Made by a program: the position numbers and the translations under genes. Source: DATATV01 sp035551355 (GTDB lineage Bacteria; Actinomycetota; Actinomycetes; Mycobacteriales; Pseudonocardiaceae). Taken from it: a DNA stretch of 59,693 nucleotides. The DNA lies in assembly GCA_035551355.1 (NCBI GenBank), contig DASZNF010000123.1, positions 1-59,693 of the forward strand, written 5' to 3'. Shown in pieces: positions 22,930-31,894 of the stretch. Below the pieces are notes generated by a model. The model had not been told where the DNA came from, searched no databases, and saw only the letters and a program-made list of their open reading frames with translations. Position 1 is the first letter of the stretch. Every line of letters starts with the position of its first letter.

Positions 22930-24210
22930 TCACGGGATGGGGTGGCCGGCCAGGTTGTAGAACTGGCCGTATTGGGGGACTACTCGGCGGACCGTGCTCG
23001 GCGGGTACAGCCTGGTCGGCTCGAACGTGTGGATGGGGAAGACCGCTTTCGGCGCTACTCGTTCCACCATCGTGTGCAGGTCTTCGGGGCTCGCGTGGCC
23101 CCAGCAGCCGATTTTGCGCAGCTGCACCCCAAGGTGATCGAGCCAGTCGACGAACACGGCCCACCGGGGGTCGAATTCGCCAAGGGGCTCGCCGTTGGCG
23201 TGCACGAAAACGTCGCCCGGCCGCAGCGGGAGATCGAGCAGATCAGGCAGCGCCGAGACGTCGGGGACCACCACGTACTCGCCGGGTTTGGCCTGCACGT
23301 CGGCCAGGTCGGCGCCCGCGCCCCAGGTGGAAATCCCGGCTACACCGAAGTCTCGCAGGAATTTCGCGGTCTTGGCCGGCCAGACCACGGTGCGGCCTGA
23401 TTCCGCGGCTGCGGTCAGGAAGTCGGTCACTCGCTCGATGTCCCTGGGGTACAAGGACAACAGGACCAATCCCGTCGACTCGCGCAACGAGTCCACAAAG
23501 GACGTTCGGACATCGTCCTCGGTGCGGAAGGGGCCGTCGGGTTGGGCGAACGAGAGAGTGGTGCCCTCGATCACCAGGGCGTCGACTCCGGCGGCCCGCT
23601 CGACGAACGACCAGCTGCGGTCGGCGTGCCGGCCGTGGAAACGGAGGTCGCCGGTGTAGGCCAGCGAACCGTCCGGCGTGCGGACCAGATAACCGCAAGC
23701 GCCGGGGACGTCGTGATCGACCGGCACGCATTCGACCTCGATCTCGCCTACCCGCACCGTCTGGCCCGCGGCGAGACGGTGCCAGACCGGATCGCCGCCG
23801 GGGAGACCGGCGCCGGAGGCGGTCAGCGCGGTCAGCACATCCACCGCCTCGGTGTGGGCGTGGACCGGGATCTCGGGGCGGACGAAACCGGCCAGGCCGA
23901 CGTGGTCGATGTGCGGATGACTGATGAACACGGCCGTGTCACCGTCGAACGGGGCGGCCAGGGGGTGGTCGGCGGGTAACGCCGCCGGGTCGTAGAGGCC
24001 GGGGAGGTGGGGTGCGCCGCCTACCCGCAGCCAGTCGGCCAGTTCCCTGCCGGGCCGCTCGCCAACCGGGGCGCGGAACAGGTTCGCCTCACCGGGAATG
24101 TCCAGCCCGACGTCCAGCAGCACCCGGTGCCCGCCCTCGCGCACCAGGATCTTGCTCGACCCGATGACGCCCAGCCCACCCCAGAACTCGATGCTTGCCA
24201 ACGAAAACAT
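22930..24210 (-). CDS. MBL-fold/beta-CASP-like metallo-hydrolase
   Basis: A 426-residue protein from the ATG at 24210 (MFSLASIEFWGGLGVIGSSKILV). Metallo-beta-lactamase motifs are FISHPHIDHVGLAG (HxHxDH-type), PVDHDVPGACGYLV, LAYTGDLRFHG and the late FPIHTF. An inserted domain of about 150 residues between the fourth and last motifs (SLYPRDIERVTDFLTAAAESGRTVVWPAKTAKFL) resembles the beta-CASP insertion of RNase J-like nucleases. Its natural substrate could be RNA or a small phosphodiester. It is the last gene of the sugar-transporter/HAD operon, 13 nt after the HAD gene, which points to a metabolic role. Confidence 0.75.
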   Translation of the reverse strand: MFSLASIEFWGGLGVIGSSKILVREGGHRVLLDVGLDIPGEANLFRAPVGERPGRELADWLRVGGAPHLPGLYDPAALPADHPLAAPFDGDTAVFISHPHIDHVGLAGFVRPEIPVHAHTEAVDVLTALTASGAGLPGGDPVWHRLAAGQTVRVGEIEVECVPVDHDVPGACGYLVRTPDGSLAYTGDLRFHGRHADRSWSFVERAAGVDALVIEGTTLSFAQPDGPFRTEDDVRTSFVDSLRESTGLVLLSLYPRDIERVTDFLTAAAESGRTVVWPAKTAKFLRDFGVAGISTWGAGADLADVQAKPGEYVVVPDVSALPDLLDLPLRPGDVFVHANGEPLGEFDPRWAVFVDWLDHLGVQLRKIGCWGHASPEDLHTMVERVAPKAVFPIHTFEPTRLYPPSTVRRVVPQYGQFYNLAGHPIP

Positions 24211-24223
24211 GCCTTTCAATAGT

Positions 24224-24955
24224 CTATTGTGGACTGAACTGGTCCGGGCCGGCCGACCATTCGACGATGGTGGGCAGCACGCCCTCCAGGGTCGCGGACA
24301 CCACATCGGCCGGGCCGTCCGCGCGGCCGAAACGGTCGATGTAGCCGGTGATCGCGCCGAATTCGCGGGCCGGTTCGATGTCGTTGTGCCAGTGGTCGCC
24401 CACACTGAACAGCCGCCATGGCCGCCCTAGGACTCCCAGACGACAGGCCAGGCCGCCGAGCAGGATGGGCAGACCGAACGGCTTGCGGGCGCCGGAGACG
24501 ACCTCGTCGAAGATGTCGTTCGCGTCCAGCCTCGCCAGCAGTTCGGCCAGGCCGAGGGCGGGTGAGTTGGTGGCCAATACCAGCCGGGTGCTCGGGCGCA
24601 GCGTGCGTAGCACGTCGAGGAATCCCCCAGGCACCTCGACGAAACAGGACTCCTCGGCCAGTTTCCGCCTACTGCCGAGGAATGCCGCGTCCAGTTCCGC
24701 GCGGCCAACGCCGAAGCGGGCGGTGGCCAGCCGGGCCACCGCTTCCCAGCCGTCGGTGGCGGCCAGCAACTCCGGCTCGGCCACGCCGGACACCCCGTCG
24801 GTCAGGTACTTGTCCACTATGGACAGAAAGTCGGCGGCGCGGGCGGCGGGCAGGTCGGCGGCGACCAGCTCGGCATAGGCGCGGACCGGTCCGTCTCCCC
24901 GGTACAGCGTGCCGTCCAGGTCGACCACCAGCGCGCGGTCTCGGGTCTCAGCCAC
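24224..24955 (-). CDS. HAD-superfamily hydrolase (probable small-molecule phosphatase)
   Basis: A 243-residue HAD protein with motif I ALVVDLDGTLYRGDGP (nucleophile Asp and acid/base Asp), motif II LVLATNSP, motif III Lys in GARKPFGLPILLG, and motif IV FSVGDHWHNDIEPARE. A helical cap lies between I and II. The GTG at 24955 overlaps the stop of the upstream permease gene by 8 nt, so translation is coupled. Family members dephosphorylate sugar phosphates, nucleotides or similar. Its position in an ABC sugar-import operon suggests action on the imported compound or its derivative. Confidence 0.85.
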   Translation of the reverse strand: MAETRDRALVVDLDGTLYRGDGPVRAYAELVAADLPAARAADFLSIVDKYLTDGVSGVAEPELLAATDGWEAVARLATARFGVGRAELDAAFLGSRRKLAEESCFVEVPGGFLDVLRTLRPSTRLVLATNSPALGLAELLARLDANDIFDEVVSGARKPFGLPILLGGLACRLGVLGRPWRLFSVGDHWHNDIEPAREFGAITGYIDRFGRADGPADVVSATLEGVLPTIVEWSAGPDQFSPQ

Positions 24956-25823
24956 GGACACCGCCGGCCGCCGAGAACGCCCCGGTGATGAAATACCTTT
25001 GTAGAACAAGGAAAAGCACCAGCACCGGCAGGGTGGTGAAGGTGACCGCGGCGCACAGGCCGGTGTAGTCGTTGCCGCTGGAGGCACCGAACAGGAAGTT
25101 GTACAGCCCCACCTCGATCGGGCGCACCGCCGCGTTCGTCGGCGCCATCACCGACGGCCACAGGAACGCGTTCCACGAGGCCATGAACGTGTTCAGCGCG
25201 ATGATGATCAGCGCGGGCCGCACCAGCGGCACGCCGACCGACCACAGGATGCGCAACCGGCCCGCGCCATCCAGTTCGGCGGCCTCGAAGAGTTCCGGGG
25301 GCAGGCCGAGCAGGAACTGGCGGACCAGGAAAATGCCGAACACGCTCGCACCCCACGGCACGATCTGGATCCAGTACGTGTCCACCCAGTGGATGTCCGA
25401 GGCGATCTGGTAGTCCGGGATCAGCAGCACCACCTGCGGCACCATCAGCACGGACAGCACCAGCCCGAACAGCAATCCCTTGCCCCGGAAGCGCATCACG
25501 CCGAACGCGAACCCGGCCAGCAGCGAGGTCACCAGGCACAGCACCACCGTGCACACCGCGATGAACACGGTGTTCAGGAAATACCGGCCCCAGCTCGCGG
25601 CCGCCCAGGCCCGCACGTAATTGGCGAAGTAGAAGTGCGGCACGAACGACGGCGGGGCGGAGAACATCGACGAGTCCGGGTTGAGCGAGGTCACCAGCAC
25701 CCAGTAGAACGGCAGCACGAACAGCGCGCCGACGACCACCGCGAGCCCGATGCGACCGGCCCGGCGGCGTCGCAGGGGACGTCGCCGGGCCGGTTCTACC
25801 TTGGCAGGGACAGAAACGCTCAC
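24948..25823 (-). CDS. ABC sugar transporter permease (MalG/ThuG type)
   Basis: A 291-residue, six-helix permease starting at the GTG at 25823 that overlaps the stop of the binding-protein gene (GTGA). The EAA loop that contacts the ATPase is ELFEAAELDGAGRLRILWSVGVPLVRPA. The N-terminal LPFYWVLVTSLNPDSS and periplasmic FYFANYVRAWAAASWGRYFLNTVFIAVCTVV are typical of MalG-like (CUT1) permeases. The C-terminus is QRYFITGAFSAAGGVRG. It forms the translocation pore with the permease encoded at 27212-28153. No ATPase gene is present; actinomycetes often use a shared one (MsiK). Confidence 0.92.
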   Translation of the reverse strand: MSVSVPAKVEPARRRPLRRRRAGRIGLAVVVGALFVLPFYWVLVTSLNPDSSMFSAPPSFVPHFYFANYVRAWAAASWGRYFLNTVFIAVCTVVLCLVTSLLAGFAFGVMRFRGKGLLFGLVLSVLMVPQVVLLIPDYQIASDIHWVDTYWIQIVPWGASVFGIFLVRQFLLGLPPELFEAAELDGAGRLRILWSVGVPLVRPALIIIALNTFMASWNAFLWPSVMAPTNAAVRPIEVGLYNFLFGASSGNDYTGLCAAVTFTTLPVLVLFLVLQRYFITGAFSAAGGVRG

Positions 25824-27172
25824 TGGGACGCCTTGACCTCGGCCAGGGCGTTGTTCTGGGCCTTGGTCAGTGCGTCGGCCGGGGACACGTTGTTCTCCAG
25901 CACGCTGGTCAGCGCGGTGCCCAGCTCCCCCTGGGTCTTGTCCGCCCACGGCACCGCCGCCGTGCCGGTGGCGCTGGCCAGCGCGCCGGCCGCGGTGGTC
26001 ATCCACGGGTTGGCCGCGGTGAACGAGCTCATCATGGGCAGTGCGGCCGGGGTCACCGGCAGGTAGCCGGTGTTGCCGGCCCAGTACGCCTGGGACGCCG
26101 CGGTGGTCAGGAACTGCAGGTACTTCCACGCCGCGGCCTTCTGCGCTGCGGTGGCCGAGGAGAAGATCACCAGATTGGTGCCGTTCATCTGGTTGGCGTT
26201 GCCCGGCAGGTCCGCGGTGCCCAGGGTGAACTTGTTGCCCACGGTCTTCTGCTCGTAGCTGTACCCGGCCACCGAGGACAGGTCGAACAACCCGCGCTGC
26301 GCGCCGAGGGCCGCCTCACCGGGGTAGCTCTTGCCGGTGGCCAGGGCGCCTGCCTTCTTCATGTCCAGCAGGTACTGCATGGCCTTGATGGCGTTGGGGC
26401 TGTTGAACTGCGGGTTGCCGTTGGCGTCGAACACCGGGGTGCCCATGGCCTGGGCCAGGATCTCGAACCACACCATGCCGCCGGTGGTGCCCGCGGTCGG
26501 GCCGCCCGGGTCGATGGTGATGCCGGTGACGCCGTTCTTCGACACCGCCTTGGCCGCGCCGGCGAACTGATCCCAGGTGGTCGGCACCGGCTGGCCGGCC
26601 GCGGCCAGCATGTTCTTGTTGTAGAAGTCGACGTACAGGCTCTTGTTGAACGGCCACATGTAATAGTGCCCGTCGCACAGCTTCTGGTCGGCCGCGACCC
26701 CACCGTACAAAGAGGACAGTTCGCTCTTGTTCTGATCGATGTAGGAGTCCAGCTGGTCGATCACGCCGCTGTTGGCATAGTCGGCGGCCCAGCCCTCGTA
26801 CACCTGGCCGATGGTGGGCGCCTGCTTGGCCGAGACCGCGTCCCGCTCGTTCTGTTCCAGCGTGGTGTAGTCCGGCGATTCCTCCAGTTTCACCGTGATG
26901 TTCGGGTTGGCCGCCTCGAACTCACTCGTCAGGTGCGCCAGCGAGCTTTTCAGCGTGCCGCCGCTCATCGCCTCCATGAAGGTGATGGTCGTCTTGCCAC
27001 TGGCCGCACTGGCCGCGGGTGCGGTGGTCGCGGAGGTGCCGGACAGGAAGCAGTTGGACGAGGAACCCGATGCGCCGGAACCGGACGACGATCCGGCGCA
27101 GCCGGCCAGCCCGATCGTGCCGGCGAGGATCACCGCGGCTGCGGCCGTGATCCTGGTTGTTCGAGTACGCAT
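25820..27172 (-). CDS. Extracellular sugar-binding lipoprotein of an ABC importer
   Basis: A 450-residue family 1 solute-binding protein. The start ATG at 27172 has GGGAAGG upstream. A lipoprotein signal ends in LAGC (Cys25), followed by a Gly/Ser-rich linker. TTITFMEAMSGGTLKSSLAHLTSEFEAANPNITVKLEESPDYTTL is the typical start of the mature domain. YYMWPFNKSLYVDFYNKNML and AAWKYLQFLTTAASQAYWAGNTGYLPVTPAAL match CUT1 binding proteins such as those for malto- or cello-oligosaccharides and glycerol phosphate. The exact ligand is not deducible. It lies between the two permease genes. Confidence 0.92.
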   Translation of the reverse strand: MRTRTTRITAAAAVILAGTIGLAGCAGSSSGSGASGSSSNCFLSGTSATTAPAASAASGKTTITFMEAMSGGTLKSSLAHLTSEFEAANPNITVKLEESPDYTTLEQNERDAVSAKQAPTIGQVYEGWAADYANSGVIDQLDSYIDQNKSELSSLYGGVAADQKLCDGHYYMWPFNKSLYVDFYNKNMLAAAGQPVPTTWDQFAGAAKAVSKNGVTGITIDPGGPTAGTTGGMVWFEILAQAMGTPVFDANGNPQFNSPNAIKAMQYLLDMKKAGALATGKSYPGEAALGAQRGLFDLSSVAGYSYEQKTVGNKFTLGTADLPGNANQMNGTNLVIFSSATAAQKAAAWKYLQFLTTAASQAYWAGNTGYLPVTPAALPMMSSFTAANPWMTTAAGALASATGTAAVPWADKTQGELGTALTSVLENNVSPADALTKAQNNALAEVKASQ

Positions 27173-27211
27173 TGAACCTTCCCTATCGACACGGTGGGCT
27201 GACACGGTGGG

Positions 27212-28153
27212 CTAGCTGGCGATGGCCGAGGGCCTGCTGGTCTTGCGCTGGATCAACGTCAGCACGACGGTGATCGCGAACAGCACCACCGCGATGGCGG
27301 CGCCGTAACCGGTTCGGGTGGTGATCTCGCTGTAGAGCAGTACCGAAAGGGTCGTGGTGGCCAGCCCCGGCCCGCCCTGGGTCATCGCGTAGAACTGGGT
27401 GAACGCCTGCAGCGAGATGATCGTGGTGATGGTGATGACGAAGATGGTCACCGGGCGCAGTTGCGGCCAGGTGACGTACCAGAACTCCTGCCACGGGTTC
27501 ACCCCGTCCACCCGGGCCGCCTCGCCCAGTTCGGGGGACAGCACGGACAGCCCACCGAGGAACACGATCGTGGTGAAGCCGACCTCGTGCCAGAGGCTGT
27601 AGGCGATCACCGCGGGCATCGCCCAGGTGGAGGACAGAAGCCAGTTCGGCCCGGGCGCGCCGAACACCTGCAGCACCAGGTTGACCAGGCCGAACTTCTG
27701 GTTGAGCAGCCAGATCCAGGCGATCGAGGTGGCCACCAACGGGGTCACGTACGGGGTGAACACCGCGACCCGGCTGGCCGCCATCCAGCGGCCGCCGCGT
27801 TGCAGCAGCAGTGCGATGGCCAGGGACAGCACCACCCCGCCGACCACCGTGGCTACCACGAAGATCAGCGAGTTCAGCGCGGAGGCCGGGAAGTCGTTCT
27901 CGTTGAACAGTTCTTGGTAGTTGCCCAGCCCGAGGTACTTGGACCGGGCCACGTTCAGCGAGTTCCACTTGTAGAGGCTGATGTAGAAGGTGTAGATCGT
28001 CGGCGCGATGGTGAACACGCCGAAGATCAGCAGGGCGGGCGCGGCCATCAGGTAGCCGGCCGGGCTGACCAGCACCCTGGGCACGCGACGTCGCCGACGT
28101 GCGCCCCCCTCGGGCGCACGTACGGCGGCGGCGGTCGGTGCGGAGATCGTCAT
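27212..28153 (-). CDS. ABC sugar transporter permease (MalF/UgpA type), first gene of operon
   Basis: A 313-residue permease: LVSPAGYLMAAPALLIFGVFTIAPTIYTFYISLYKWN at the N-terminus, then six helices and the EAA loop ELGEAARVDGVNPWQEFWYVTWPQLRPVTIFV. The C-terminus is VVLFAITVVLTLIQRKTSR. It pairs with the MalG-like permease downstream. It opens the minus-strand operon permease - binding protein - permease - HAD - MBL. The upstream region holds a perfect 8-bp inverted repeat that could be its operator. Confidence 0.92.
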   Translation of the reverse strand: MTISAPTAAAVRAPEGGARRRRRVPRVLVSPAGYLMAAPALLIFGVFTIAPTIYTFYISLYKWNSLNVARSKYLGLGNYQELFNENDFPASALNSLIFVVATVVGGVVLSLAIALLLQRGGRWMAASRVAVFTPYVTPLVATSIAWIWLLNQKFGLVNLVLQVFGAPGPNWLLSSTWAMPAVIAYSLWHEVGFTTIVFLGGLSVLSPELGEAARVDGVNPWQEFWYVTWPQLRPVTIFVITITTIISLQAFTQFYAMTQGGPGLATTTLSVLLYSEITTRTGYGAAIAVVLFAITVVLTLIQRKTSRPSAIAS

Positions 28154-28338
28154 GGCAGCGCTTCGCGAGTCCCGGTTCGTCTGTGCTGGGTCTTCTCCGG
28201 CAAGGCGGCCAGACCATATCCTGAAATGCTGGCCAGTTGTCCACGGCGGACGGTCGAATTCCCACCTTGTTCACCGCCGTGTGACAGCCCCGGTTCTGAA
28301 CGACGAACCGAAAGTTTGTGCTGTTCAGCAAGCTGTTG

Positions 28339-28357
28339 ATGATCTTGAAAAGATCAT
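28339..28357. promoter_or_regulatory. Palindromic operator candidate upstream of the sugar operon
   Basis: ATGATCTT-GAA-AAGATCAT, a perfect 8-bp inverted repeat in an AT-rich patch about 185 nt before the first permease start. It is 19 bp long with a 3-bp centre, which suits LacI/GntR/ROK-type regulators. No such regulator is adjacent; the nearest LacI-like sequence in the window is the remnant at 5.5 kb. The rest of 28154-28479 shows only the terminator. Confidence 0.55.
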
Positions 28358-28398
28358 TTTGACAGGATTGACAGATATCCGCCCGCACAACGCGGCGA

Positions 28399-28426
28399 AG
28401 GCCCCCTCCGTCGCCGGAAAGGGCCT
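28399..28426 (-). terminator. Terminator downstream of pknG
   Basis: AGGCCC (28399-28404) and GGGCCT (28421-28426) form a stem whose loop contains TCCG/CGGA pairing. It lies 54 nt after the pknG stop on the minus strand and matches the GC-rich, U-poor style of actinomycete terminators. Confidence 0.55.
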
Positions 28427-28479
28427 CCGCGTCTTACTCAGGGCTTATTGTGACTGGAATCACAAGAGCGAATTCGGGG

Positions 28480-31400
28480 TCAGGTGAGGGTGCGCGGGCG
28501 GATCGCGTTGGCCCGGTCGACCAGGGCGATGCGCTCCTCCGCGGAGTCGGCCAACCGGGCCAGCGAACGGAAACTGGTCTCCAGCCCGAACCGCAGCCCC
28601 CGCTCGGACAGCTCGTAACCCAGCACCCGGTTGCCCGACGGCCGATCCCGGGCCCGCACCCACTCCACCGCCGCCTGCAGCACGTCCGCGGACAACCCGG
28701 CCCGCCGCTCGGCGTCCAGGTTCAACCGGGTCACCCGGTCGCCCGCGTCCAGCAGGTCCCGCTCGGACATCCGGTCGGCCGGCGTCCACCTGGCCAGGAT
28801 CGCGATCACCGCCATCTGCGCGGCCAGGTAGTGACTGGACCGGTTGGGCACCGACTCCAGCACCTCCAGCGCACCCGACCGGTCGCCCTGGGCCAGATAC
28901 ACCCGGGCCAGGCCGAATGCCGCGCTCTCGTAGCCGCGATCGGTGCGCCACACCAGCTCGTAGAGCCGGGCCGCGGCGAAGTGGTCCGCGCACGCCTCGG
29001 CGCTGACCGCCAGGGCCAGCTTCGGCGCCAGCTCGCCGGGCACCATGTCGTAGACGTGCTCGAAGGCCACCCGCGCGTCCCGCGGCCGCCGCGCGGCCAT
29101 CGCCAGCAGCCCGCGGAACCAGCTGATCCGCCAGTCGTAGGGCTGCGCCGGGATCGGCCCGCCCTGCGCGTCCAGCGTGGCCGCCTCGGACAGCGCGTGT
29201 GCCGCCTGGTTGAGGTCACCCAGTTCCAGGAAAGCCCTGGCGCGCCACAGTTTCGCCTCCATCGACTCCGGCGGCGCGGCCCGCAGCGCGTCCAGCAGAT
29301 CCTGCGGCCGGGCGCCCGCGGCGCCGACCAGACCACCGACCAGACCGGCCGCCGGATCGTCGGTGTCCACCTGCGGCACCGGCAGGCAGTCCACGATCTC
29401 GGCCCAGTCCGGCGGACTCGGCCGCACGCCGGGACCGGTGACCGCGCTGGACAGCTCCGCGCCGAACGTGCGCAGCTCCGGGCCGAATGCCGCGGACAGG
29501 CCCGGATGCGGCTGCCGGGTGCTCAGCGCCAGCACCTCGCGCAGCACCCCGGTGAGCTGGTCGGCCATGTCCTCGCAGGAGGGGAACCGGCGGTCCGCCT
29601 CCGGATGCGTGGCCCGGCGCAGCAGCCGGTGGTAGGAGCCGAACAGGGAGAACAGCGGGACCTTCTCCACCGGCGGCAGGTTGTAGCGGTACTCGCCGGT
29701 GTAGCCGACGAAGTCGAAACTCAGCACGGCCAGGGTGCGGCCCACGGTGTAGATGTCCGAGGCGATGGACGGGCCGTCGCTGGCGATCTCCGGCGCGGAA
29801 TAGCCCGAGGTGAAGAAGATCGGGCTGGTCATGTCCTCCATGTGCCGGACCGCGCCGAGGTCGATCAGCTTGACCTGCGCGTCGGTCTGGATCACGTTGT
29901 CCGGCTTGAGGTCGGAGTAGATCAGCCCGACGCTGTGCAGATAGCCGATGGCGGGCAACACTTCCAGGCCGTAGGCCAGCACACGGGGCAGCGGCAGCGG
30001 GACGATGTGACCGTCGTTGTCCTTGTTCGACAACGCGATCTGCCGCAGCGACTCGCCGCCCACGTACTCCATCACGATGTAGCCGACCAGGTTTCCGGTC
30101 TGCGGATCGGGATGCTCGACGAAGTTGTAGATCTTGACGATGTTGGTGTGCTCGACCTGGGCCAGGAACCGCTTCTCGGCCACGGCCGCGGCCATCGCCG
30201 CGGTGTCACCGGTGTCGATCAGTCCTTTGAGGACGACCCAGCGGTCGTTGACGTTGCGGTCGCGGGCCAGGTAGATCCAGCCAAGGCCACCGTGCGCGAG
30301 GGCGCCCAGCACCTCGTACTGGCCACCGATCAGGTCGCCTTCGTGCAGCTTGGCCCGGAAGGAGAAGTGCGTGCCGCAGTGCGGGCAGACGCCGTCCGGG
30401 CTGCCCGGTTTCCCGTTGGCGGCCCGGCCGACCGGCTTCTGGCAGTTGCCGCAGTAGCGCTTGCCCTCGGGCACCTCGGGGTTGGTCATGATCGCCGAGG
30501 CCGGGTCGCGGTAGGGCACCCGGGGGACCTCGACCAGACCGCCGCCGATGCGCCGGGCGGTGGAGCGACGGCTGCCGCGGGAGGAACGGCTGCCCCGGCC
30601 GGTTCCCGCCCGGCTGCCGGAACGGCTGTCCGACGGCGGGCCGGAGCGGGAATCCGAGGACGAGCCGCGGGACCGCGAGTCCGGCGAGGAGCCGCGGGAG
30701 CCCGACTGCGGGCCCGACTGGGGCTGGACCAGTTCGGTGCGCGGGTCCTCGGGCGGCGGGGTGTCCGAGGCGTCCTCGGGTGCGTCCCGGTGGCCGGACA
30801 GGCGCAGGCTCAGCGAGCCCGGAGGCAGCTCGTCGAGCAGATCCTCGGCCTGTTCCGGGGAGACCCAGCCGCCGGGCTTGTTGCCGCGATGTTGCTGGGC
30901 CAGCGCGGGATTCGGCTTGAGCGGCTGGCCGATCGGGGTGATGTTGGCCGGAGACGCCACGGCCTGCGGCGCGGCCGCCGGGTCCGCGGCCGGGGTGGCG
31001 CCGGGGGCGCGCACCATGGAGGTCGGCGAGGGGGCGGACAGCGCGGGCGGGACCTGCGGGGCGGACTGGCTTGGCTGCTGAGCCGGCTGCTGGCCGGTGT
31101 GCGGGGTCGGTGGGCGCTGGCCGGATTGGCCTTGCTGCGCGGAAAAACCACTCTGTGCGTGACCTGATTGGCTTTGCTGTCCGGGGAAACCGCCCGAAGC
31201 CGAACCCTGGGCATGACCGGACTGACTGGGCTGGGCCGGGAAACTACCCGAGGCCGGACCCTGGGCGTGGCCGGACGGGTTGGACTGGGCGGGGAAGCCG
31301 CCGGACTGGGGGCCGGGGTAGTGCTGGGCCGGGTACTGCGGGCGCAGGCCGGGATAACTCTGCGGCGGGAACTGTTGCGGCTGACCGACTTGCGGGCCGG

Positions 31401-31881
31401 GCTGGCCTGGGTACTGCCCCGGGCCGGGGCCCTGCGCCGGGTAGCCGCCGGGTTGCGGGCCCTGCGCCGGGAAGCCGCCCGACTGCGGACCCTGCGACGG
31501 GAACTGTTGCTGCGGGCGGGATTGCGGCCCCGGCTGACCCGGATACTGGTGCGGCTGCTGGGATTGTGGCTGCCCGGGCTGCGACGAACCGGGTTGACCC
31601 GGCTGCGCGCCAGACTGCCCGGACTGCGACTGACCCGGCTGCGACTGCCCTGGCTGCGGCTGGCCGGACTGCGGCGAACCGGGTTGACCCGTTTGCGCGC
31701 CAGGCTGCCCGGGCTGCGGCGAGCCGGACTGGCCGGGGCCGGTCTGGTTGGGCCACTGCGGGTCGGCGGCTCGCTGGCCGCAGGTGTCGCAGGTGCCACC
31801 GATCAGCCGCCCGGTGCAGTCCGGGCGGGGGCACCGTCCAGTGCCCGGGGGCCGGTTTCCCGCGGGTGAACCGCCAGTCAT
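28480..31881 (-). CDS. pknG: Serine/threonine protein kinase PknG with long Gln/Pro/Gly-rich N-terminus
   Basis: A 1133-residue kinase. Residues about 18-37 hold CPRPDCTGRLIGGTCDTCG, a zinc-ribbon-like motif. Residues 40-360 are low-complexity Gln/Pro/Gly/Ser repeats. A rubredoxin-like pair (CGNCQKPVG; CPHCGTHF) precedes the kinase domain, which has VVLKGLID with the ATP-binding Lys, IYSDLKPDNV as catalytic loop and LIDLGAVRH. A C-terminal TPR domain follows (LWRARAFLELGDLNQAAHALSEAATL). This is the exact PknG architecture, except that the disordered N-terminus is several times longer than in mycobacteria. PknG phosphorylates GarA/OdhI to control 2-oxoglutarate metabolism. The ATG at 31881 has GGGAGGG upstream. 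glnH is 13 nt away. Confidence 0.95.
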   Translation of the reverse strand: MTGGSPAGNRPPGTGRCPRPDCTGRLIGGTCDTCGQRAADPQWPNQTGPGQSGSPQPGQPGAQTGQPGSPQSGQPQPGQSQPGQSQSGQSGAQPGQPGSSQPGQPQSQQPHQYPGQPGPQSRPQQQFPSQGPQSGGFPAQGPQPGGYPAQGPGPGQYPGQPGPQVGQPQQFPPQSYPGLRPQYPAQHYPGPQSGGFPAQSNPSGHAQGPASGSFPAQPSQSGHAQGSASGGFPGQQSQSGHAQSGFSAQQGQSGQRPPTPHTGQQPAQQPSQSAPQVPPALSAPSPTSMVRAPGATPAADPAAAPQAVASPANITPIGQPLKPNPALAQQHRGNKPGGWVSPEQAEDLLDELPPGSLSLRLSGHRDAPEDASDTPPPEDPRTELVQPQSGPQSGSRGSSPDSRSRGSSSDSRSGPPSDSRSGSRAGTGRGSRSSRGSRRSTARRIGGGLVEVPRVPYRDPASAIMTNPEVPEGKRYCGNCQKPVGRAANGKPGSPDGVCPHCGTHFSFRAKLHEGDLIGGQYEVLGALAHGGLGWIYLARDRNVNDRWVVLKGLIDTGDTAAMAAAVAEKRFLAQVEHTNIVKIYNFVEHPDPQTGNLVGYIVMEYVGGESLRQIALSNKDNDGHIVPLPLPRVLAYGLEVLPAIGYLHSVGLIYSDLKPDNVIQTDAQVKLIDLGAVRHMEDMTSPIFFTSGYSAPEIASDGPSIASDIYTVGRTLAVLSFDFVGYTGEYRYNLPPVEKVPLFSLFGSYHRLLRRATHPEADRRFPSCEDMADQLTGVLREVLALSTRQPHPGLSAAFGPELRTFGAELSSAVTGPGVRPSPPDWAEIVDCLPVPQVDTDDPAAGLVGGLVGAAGARPQDLLDALRAAPPESMEAKLWRARAFLELGDLNQAAHALSEAATLDAQGGPIPAQPYDWRISWFRGLLAMAARRPRDARVAFEHVYDMVPGELAPKLALAVSAEACADHFAAARLYELVWRTDRGYESAAFGLARVYLAQGDRSGALEVLESVPNRSSHYLAAQMAVIAILARWTPADRMSERDLLDAGDRVTRLNLDAERRAGLSADVLQAAVEWVRARDRPSGNRVLGYELSERGLRFGLETSFRSLARLADSAEERIALVDRANAIRPRTLT

Positions 31882-31894
31882 CTCCAACCCTCCC

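Noticed and set aside
22397..22960. A 187-codon + frame after the thioesterase gene
   Set aside because: It runs through the 17-bp tandem repeats and the DnaA boxes, is Trp/Gly/Arg-rich, and has no ribosome site or family resemblance.
28450..31167. A 905-codon open frame on the + strand
   Set aside because: It lies entirely antisense to pknG. Its translation is Arg/Gly/Val-rich with no domain, as expected opposite a GC-rich gene with GC-biased third positions.
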